Origin: Hypomesus transpacificus
Lineage: Eukaryota; Chordata; Actinopteri; Osmeriformes; Osmeridae
Reading direction: 5' to 3'
Assembly (NCBI RefSeq): GCF_021917145.1
Contig: NC_061063.1
Coordinates: 8,193,376 to 8,257,375, forward strand
Length of the DNA stretch: 64,000 bases
The notes beneath the pieces are model-generated. The model made no database searches, was not told where the DNA came from, and worked only from the letters and a program-made list of their open reading frames with translations. The translations under genes were made by a program, and so were the position numbers. Of this stretch, positions 53,601 through 62,600 are shown piece by piece. Numbering within the stretch: position 1 is the stretch's first letter; each line of letters starts with the position of its first letter.

Positions 53601-56600
53601 TTGTAGTCCATCTGGGTGTGGTCATCTGAGAAGTCCTCCAATTCCACTACCTGAAGACAATCAAGTATTTCAATATACAGTGCCCTCCAAAAGTATTGGA
53701 ACAGTGAGGCGAATTCCTTTATTTTTGCTGTAGACTGAAAACATTTGGGCTTGACATCAAATAATGAACGTGAGACCAGAGATCAACGTTTCAGCTTTTA
53801 TTTCCAGGTATTTACATCAGGATCTGATGCACAACTAAGAAAATATCACATTTTGTTTGAATCCACCCATTTGTCATGTGAGCAAAAGTATTGGAACAGA
53901 TATACTTAAAACATATTTAAGTGAATAAGACTTAATATTTAGTTGCAAATCCTTTGCTTTCAATAACTGCAGCAAGTCTGTGACCCATTGACGTCACCAA
54001 ACTTTTGCATTCTTCCTATTTGATGCTTTCCCAGGCTTTCACTGCAGCCTCTTTCAGTTGTTGTTTGTTTTGTGGGGTTCCTCCCTTCAGTCTCCTCTTA
54101 AGCAGGTAAAATGCATGCTCTATAGGGTTTAAGTCTGGAGATTGACTTGGCCAGTCTAATACCTTCCATTTCTTGCCCCTGATGAACTCCTTTGTTGTTT
54201 TGGCAGTGTGTTTTGGGTCGTTATCTTGCTGCATGATGAAGGCTCTGCCAATCAGTTTGGTTGCATCTTTCCTTAAATTGGCAGACAAAATGTTTCTGTA
54301 GACTTCCGAGTTCATTTTGCTGCTGCCATCATGTGTTACATCCTCAATGAAGATTAATGAGCCCGTCCTAGAAGAATGCAATGCAAGCCCAAGCCATGAC
54401 ATTACCTCCACCGTGTTTCACAGATGAGCTTGTGTGTTTGGGATCATGAGCAGTTCCTTTCTTTCTCCAAACTTTAGCCTTTCCATCACTTTGGTAAAAG
54501 TTAATCTTTGTCTCATCAGTCCATAAAACTTTGTCCCAGAATTTTTGAGGTTCATCTCTGCACTTTTTGGCAAATTCCAGCCTGGCCTTCCTATTCTTCT
54601 TGCTAATGAGTGGTTTGCATCTTCTGGTGTAGCCCTTGTACTTTTGTTCATGAAGTCTTCTGCGAACAGTAGATAGTGATACCTTCACTCCTGCCATCTG
54701 GAGGTTGTTGCTGATCTCACTAACAGTTGTTTTAGGGTCTTTCTTTACAGCTCTCACAATGTTTCTGTCATCAACTGCTGATGTTTTCCTTGGTCTACCT
54801 GTTCGACGTCTGTTACTTAGTACACCAGTAGTTTTCTTCTTCTTCAGGACATTCCAAATGGTTGTACTGGCTATGGCCAATGTTTCTGCAATGGCTCTGA
54901 TTGATTTTCCATCTTCTCTAAGACTCACAATTGCTTGTTTTTCACCCAAAGACAGCGCTCCGGTTTTCATGTTGTTTTCACCTCTGAATACAGTCTGCAT
55001 AGACAAAACCTATCTTACCCAATCTGAACCTGAGTGTAGACATTCAGTGGTATTTATTGATTGAATAATGTATGTAATAGGACACACCTGGGCAACAAAA
55101 CACACCTGTCAGTCACATGTTCCAATACTTTTGCTCACGTGACAAATGGGTGGGTTCGAACAAAAAGGTGATATTTTCTAATTTGTGCATCAGATCCTGA
55201 TGTAAATACCTGGAAATAAAAGCTGAAACGTTGATCTCTGGTTTCACATTCATCGTTTGATGTCAAGCCCAAATGTTTTCAGTCTACAGCAAAAATAAAG
55301 GAATTGGCGTCACTGTTCCAATACTTTTGGAGGGCACTGTAGGTGGAATGGTTTAGACAAGCACAGCCCTTCCCGGCTGATACAGAAAAACAAGGGAGTC
55401 AATTATTTGGGTAAGCAACACGACACCCACCAGGTAAGAGACGCAGGAATGTTATGACACCATTGGAATTGGACCAACTATTACACAACAGTATCTGGAA
55501 AGAGTCAGATAATGGCAAATTTCAAAGTGGGGTCTATAGCCGACCTGAGCAACTCCACTTCCTATTTCGCTCTCCAGCTGTTGAGCAGCAAGTCTGAGCC
55601 TTTGGACCACGTTCTCGTCATCGACAACATATCTGTTTTGGGACTGCTGTTATAGGGAAGATAGACAGGAGCTAAAGTGACAAACTCAGACAAATGCAAG
55701 TTGCATACTTGACACTCACCAGATTTGTCTTCCTGTTACTAAAATGAAACACGTTGGAATGTTATTTTTAAACACACATACTCACCATGTAGGCTTGCTG
55801 GTGGTAGGCTGAGGTTAAATGAGTGATGATTTGTGGCAGACTGACCGTCTGCTGGCATGCCTCACACACATAGAAAGGGTCTTGGCCTTCAGCATGGCAC
55901 TCAATCACTTGGCTCAAACCTGGGATGAGAAGGGCTGCTGAGTGATTGTGGCCGTAAAAGTAATGTGGTACATTTTCGCTCATCAGAAGATTTTGGGTAA
56001 AGAGAGGAGTATCTTTCAAGATCAAGGCAGCTTGATGGTTTATTCAGCAAAGCAGCAGTGGTTTTACAGAAATACAACAACAAAAAACCTAGAGACTTCT
56101 GACATCCAGCACATTTATAGTCAATGTGAGCAAGGTCCCCCTCCCTCCTTGAAATTTATTTCCCAATACGACCCACAATTTACCCCCAGTCAGTTAGGGA
56201 ACTTCCATAACTCCTCTTGTGTAAGAGTTTCCCTATCTCCACAATGTCAGCTTGACCCACTCTCAAAATTCCCTTATGCCTTTGCTGATATTGGTCCCCT
56301 TTGGATATGCTAGAAGAACAGGTCAACACTGGCCTCTGGTCTGAGGCTTTCTCTTTCTAAACTTTGGCAATGCCCTCTTCTCCCCCTACTTTGATCCAGA
56401 GGAATGTACGATTTCTCAACTTGTGGCGCCATTCTCTGGGTCATTTAAAGCCCCTAACAACAGACTTTCTAAAAATAGAACACAGACCTCGGCCTACATC
56501 ATAACTTATGGGGGATCCTTACATGTTACAGGGCTCAACATTAAGGCTTGTCCGGGACATAGATTTTTATATAGGTCAAGTGGAAGAGAAATGTACTTTC

Positions 56601-59600
56601 CCCACTGGACAAGTTAAAATTCAAACTAAATAAAATGTCATGTTACTTGCACTGGCCAGTTTTCAAATACTGAGGATAGCCTACTGTGAAGGAATGATAT
56701 CTAAACTGCTAATCCAATGCTGCAACAAAACAAACAATACCTCAATTATATAAAATGTGTAATGCTGATACTAAACCTATATCTTCATGTGATCCAATTG
56801 CTTTAATTAAGAATATATGGGTCTATGCAACAGGATGATTCTGGGTCTGTGTAGTGACTAAAGTAATGCTGAAATGTAGCTCTGGGGTGTGTGTAAGAAT
56901 ATCGAAGGTCAGCACGCTGACTTGGGAGGCCCGGGACTGGTGTGAGCACAATAGGGCCTCTCAACTCAGGGGAGTAAAGTGTCAACTTGATAGATAAGGT
57001 GATACTTGGGCCGTGGAAGATGTAACTCTTTGCTCCTGCAGGACGAGTCAGACCGGCCGTCTGACCACCTTTGGACCTTTGTATACAACCCCTGTTCTAA
57101 TGCCCCATTTCTCTTGGACACCATACCCCCCCCCCTTCTCTCTGGATGCCCCTTTTCCCCTGGAGACCCTACCCCCCTTCTCTCTGGATGCCCCTTTTCC
57201 CCTGGAGACCCTACCCCCCTTCTCTCTGGATGCCCCTTTTCCCCTGGAGACCCTGCCCCACTTCCATACATAATCAGCCCTGGAGACCCTGCCCCCATTA
57301 CACCATACATCTTCAGGACATGGGATGACCTACTCCCCCCCCCCCTCCCTCCCTTATAGTGTAACTGAGACGACACAGTAAATAATTCCTCTTTCAAGTA
57401 ATAAGCCCCCGTTCAAGTGTTGAGTATTAAATTAGCTGCACGGTCTGTAGAGATCTTGGGACAAAGCTGCAATACAGTAAATAACAGAAAGTGTTTCATT
57501 CTGCAGAAATTGTGTAAATGTTTTATGTAATGTGAAGGAATGATATCTATACTGCTAATCCAATGCTGCTACAACAATCAATACCTCAAGTATATAAAAT
57601 GTGTAATGCTTAATACTAAACATATATCTAAATGTGATCAATTGCTTTAATTAAGAACAGATGAACTTATGCAACAGGATGTTTCTAAAGTCTGTGAAAA
57701 GTGGCCCATGTTATGTAGAATATAACTCTTGGTGTAAGGAGGAATGCAGAAGGTCAGCACGCTGACTAGGGAGGCTAAATGGTGGTGCCCAGGGACTGGT
57801 GAGAGCACAAAGGGGCCTCTCTGCGCATGAGAGTAAAAGTGTCAACATCAGGCGATAAGGAGATGCATTGGGCCATGGAAGAAGTAACTCTTTGCTCATG
57901 GATGTCATCAGACAAGCTGGTCTGTCCCACCCCTGGATATACAGCCCACCCTCTGATCCCCCTTTCCCTTGGAGACCCTGCCCCCCTTTCTCTCTGAACA
58001 TCAGTCCCTCAGATGGTCCTTTCCCCCCCTTGGAGACCCTGCCCCACCTTCCCCTTACGTCATCAGACCTAGGGATGGTCTGCTCCCCCACCTCGGAGAC
58101 TCTGCCCCCCCCCCCCCCCCCCCTCCCCTTACATCATCAGACCTTTGGGTCTTGTCTGTCCCCCTTCACATCATTAGGCCCTTGGACTGCCCACCCTGAG
58201 CTACCACGAACGCCCTGGACACCTCAGGGTTTCCTGCAGCACTTTTCAGTTAAGGCGGTTGCCTAAGCAACACACGACTGCAGCCTTAAAAAACAACAAC
58301 AACAACAAAAAAACAGCCATATCCAACGTTGTTGTTTTCTCCCTTCCATTCAAAACCGTGACCAACGCCAGTCTCCCTTCTCTGCAGCAAACCCCACCTT
58401 ACCACCTTAACTAACATGTTTTGCGGGAAACCCTGCTCCTAATAGGATGACCACATCCCCTCCCCATTGTCTTCTGACCAATCACCTGACAAACACCTCC
58501 CTCTCATGAGGGATACAAGACCTGTGTCCTCGAGGCAGGTAGACAGAATTTGGAACTCTTTTTGACTTCTGTCAAGACTACTTTCTCACAAAGGCCTTTG
58601 TTTGATCTATTCTGTGACTCTTTGCTCTGTGAAGTTACACTGGTATCATCGACTGGTTTTACTGATCTAGACTGAGACACCTTGGTGTGCTGTATTCATT
58701 GTTTGATTGCATCATTTCTTATCAATAAACTCCAAAGAACTTGGTCTGGCATTTAACCTTGTAATTCAAAGGCACAATCTCTACCCGGACAAGTGACTTT
58801 GGACAAGTGAAACGTAAATGTACGATTTTAGCCACAACAGCAACTAGATAACTCGCAATGTTTAGGAGGGGGGGTTCCAACATTTGTGAAAGGACAGCTA
58901 CCTTGTATTACAAATGCTGCGTCTTGTATTGTGATATTTATCACGGCAACTACATGGTTTGAGATTGACGGCTGCAAATAACCTGATGTTGAAGGCGACA
59001 GTCTCGACTTCCAACATCATAGCAATGATCATTTCAGAGCTAATGTGCTGGGAGTCAGTCAGGGTCAACTGACAACACCTAGCTATGAAAACCTATTCAC
59101 AGTTCTAAACTATCAACGCAACCTCTTCAGAAAGCTAATAAATCTTGATGTATTGCATCCAGCCATACTGACCAATCACAGGTTCTCGTTGGGGAGTCTT
59201 CAGGTAATTCCAAAGCTGATAGGTTGGAGAGACAGATGGGGGAGTGACTGAAGGAGGGTCAGCTCCAACTACACCACATGCTTTAGAACAAGAAAACAAG
59301 AGCACAAATGCACATTAACACAAATGATGACATGCAGACAAAACCCACACTCAGGGATACCCACCTTTCCCAGTCGTTTCAGAAGGAGCCATCATCTTTC
59401 TCTTTTTGACACTTCCTCCCCCGGTCTTACTCTTTGCCTCGCTCTCACAAAGCTTGCCAGTTTCTTCTTCATCATCATTAAGTATTCTAACACATTCCAC
59501 CAGGGGTCTTTTCTTTGCAATGTTTGCAACATTTTTGTTCTCTGGCTGCCTCTCTGTTTCCTTGCGGGTCGTATTTTTCTTGGTAGTCCTGGAGCTCTTC

Positions 59601-62600
59601 TCTGTCGTTTCCACAGTGTCTTCCTTGGGCTCTCTCTCCCTCGACTCTCTGTCTTTGTCGTTCCTTGTTCCCTTTTTAGGCTCCGCCACAGTTTCAGAAT
59701 CAGACTCCTTTCCAGTGTCCTTCAAAGTCTCACTCGCTGTCCCTGTTCCAGTCTCTCTGCAGTCCATGCCATTCTGGTCAGACGTCTCACTGTCAGGGTC
59801 TTTGCGACTCGTTTGCACAGCCCCCTGGGTGGTTGTGTCAGTTTCTTTGATGGTTTTATGTATGGCACCTGTCATCTTGTCTTTTTCTGGTGAGTCACGC
59901 AAAACCAGATCTGAAGGAACTGAGACAAACATTTGTAAGACATCTTTCAACTTTAAATTTTAAGTAAAAAATTGTTATATTATTGTTATAATTGTTATTG
60001 TTATTGTAATATATATATATTAGTGCTGTCAGTTTAACGCGTTAATAACGGCGTGAACGCAAACCCAAATTAACGGCGTACATTTTTTTATCGTGCGATT
60101 AACGTTCTTTTTGGCCTAGCAAACGTTGTAGTTTTTTTTCACATGCTGTTGCAACAACTACTGACGTTAGAAAAACTACAACACCACACCGGATCTAGCT
60201 AGACCGGAAACTAAACAACAGGCACGCTACACACACTTGTTTGGGCTTGTGAGCTGGCTAAAGAGTAGTAGGTTAACTTTACGTTTTGAGGGGATGGCCA
60301 GCGCGAGATGCCGAAATAGATGCCCATAAGATTCTGAATGGAAAGTTAAATTTTAAAAAGTTATCCTTGTTAATAAGACCATAAAAATAAGAAATCAAGT
60401 GACATTTAGAATAGATAAAAATGTGCGATTAATTGCGAGTTAACTATGACATTAATGCGATAAATCGCGATTAAACATTTTAATCGTTTGACAGCACTAA
60501 TATATATATATATATATAAAAAACACATATAACACATACACAAAGCTATTCCTAGCAAATAAAAAAATCCATGAAAAATTATCCCCCTCAAAACTGTACA
60601 AAATCCCCCAATCCCCCCCCCCCCCAAGAAAAAACGTCATCTTACCCAGCTTTCTACCCTCTTTCAACACAGGCTTCAGTTTTTTCCCGTACGCCAATCT
60701 ATTCAGGATTTCCAAGGCTGCAACATAGTCCAAAGAGTTCACAAAATTGACCCTGACAACTTACAATAATTTGTGTTTCATACCGTGCAGACAATACGAG
60801 TGTAGACACACACACACACACACACAAACTGACCCTTTTTATACTCGGCTGAGTTATGCACTGTATATTTCATAAGATTCTGGAGAAAGAAAACACTGTT
60901 AAGAGATATGGTCAGGGCAGGTGGAAATACTAGCTACATCTAATAGTTAACATTCTTCCCATGAAAGCAGTGGACTTTGAATAACAGTTCTGCAGTGTTG
61001 GATGCGGAACATTAATTGGGGTGTAAGGCATTTTATATGTTATATTGTACAGTATCGTTTAGAATTATTTCGAAATGTTTTACATTTTATATTTAAGATT
61101 TATGTTTCTCGTATGCACCTTCCTGCCACAGTAAATTCCTTGTTTGTGCTAATTTACTTGGCGAATAAAGCTGATTCTGATGCACTGCAAGTCTATAAGT
61201 GTTTGCATGGGTATTACCTGTACACCTCCTGTGGGATGTATTTTCTGAGCCTGTTTTGCAAGGTCAAGCAGAACATCATGCCTTTTCTTTGTACCAGACA
61301 CCATGTCCTTCAGTGTGCCTGGGTGAGCACACTCCTACACATGAACACACATCAGTAAGACGTTCCCATGACGACCCCCTGGTGAAGGCATGTGTCTACG
61401 TTATCACCATTTGTATGCTTACAAGAAAAGCAGTAACGTGGTTGTAGCTGAAGACATGGCTGCAAACATCAACAACGCACTTCTTCTCACAGAGCAGACA
61501 CAGGTATCCGGGTACCGAAGGTGCCATCCCCGTTCCGATTAAATTATACTGAACCAGAAACTGTTGACCTAAGGCATGGAAAGAAGAGAGGAAGGCAGAG
61601 AGAAGGTGAAGAAGTTTCATTTAAATTGATTGATTTAATTTTGGAACAAGCATTGATCCAACCTCAACTTGAATTAAACCTCTTCAGAAACTAATGTGTC
61701 AACCTTTTAGTATATATTTTTTTCTTTTTCAACTTACCCAGCAGGGGATACTTGCTTTCCCATAGATTGTGCCCCTGGAACAGTGGGTCACCTACAGGAG
61801 ACAAGCACATGCCAACTTACACACAAATGTAAACAGTACTTTTACATGACATTAACATTTCACCAATTCATTAAGCAGGTGCCTTTATCCAAAGTGACAT
61901 ACAAATACTGCATTTACTTTTGAAAGGGGACCAGAGAGAGAGAGACAGTAATAAAATGAATAAAATGTGTGCCCACCCTGAAGATATTTTGCAAACCTAT
62001 TGAGGATGTCCTTGACTGGAGAGCAGAGTCACGTAGAGGGGAAACGAGACAAGAGTGAGAACAAAATACAAGAGTAGAAGCAACAGACTGTAACCTTGTG
62101 CCAGGTTGTGATCAGTCCTACCATAAGAAACGGAGCGCGATTGTCTGATGGAAAAAAGTCTGGCTGGAAGGTCTAAGATCTGTGCGAGAGAGAGCGTGTT
62201 AAAAGATCCAACGGATACAAAATAGCACCTCCCATATTTGAGTTAGTTTATTACCTTGATCATCATCGGTTTCTGTGCACGTGCTTGTTCCTCCATATAG
62301 GCTAGGGGTTTCAGGGAGGATACAGGCATAGTTTCATCCCAGCCAAATGGGAGTCGGTCTGGGCACTGTAATTTCTGTCAAACACTTGACTAGTTACCAC
62401 ACAAAACACTGCAGTAGTATGACAACCATCTCAACATGCTGCAACAGCAAATGTCTGAATGGAAGCTGAGTAGTCCCTTTAAAAATGATCTTGTTAGTTG
62501 GGCTCACCAGTGTCTGTAACAGGTGCTTTTGACAGACCAGGTGAGTGTAAATTACGGATTCAGGTACAATCTCCCAGCAAACATTGCACAAGATCAAGGG

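Larger units (their letters stand above)
53596..59280 (-). other. ZFM-3 module 3
   Basis: Exons: 59173-59280 (YQLWNYLKTPQREPVIG), 55786-55919 (GLSQVIEC, finger CEAC-x11-H-x5-H, ends QAYM), 55545-55646 (RLRLAAQQLESEIGSGVAQ), 53596-53650 (VVELEDFSDDHTQM). Two large introns have taken up transposons: LTR-like sequence at 56-59 kb and a Tc1-like element at 53.7-55.3 kb. Confidence 0.85.

Noticed and set aside
59324..59963. Two plus-strand frames of about 185 codons rich in Ser and Leu
   Set aside because: Antisense to the Lys/Glu/Ser-rich ZFM-3 exon 59365-59919, whose splice borders and phases fit the minus strand.
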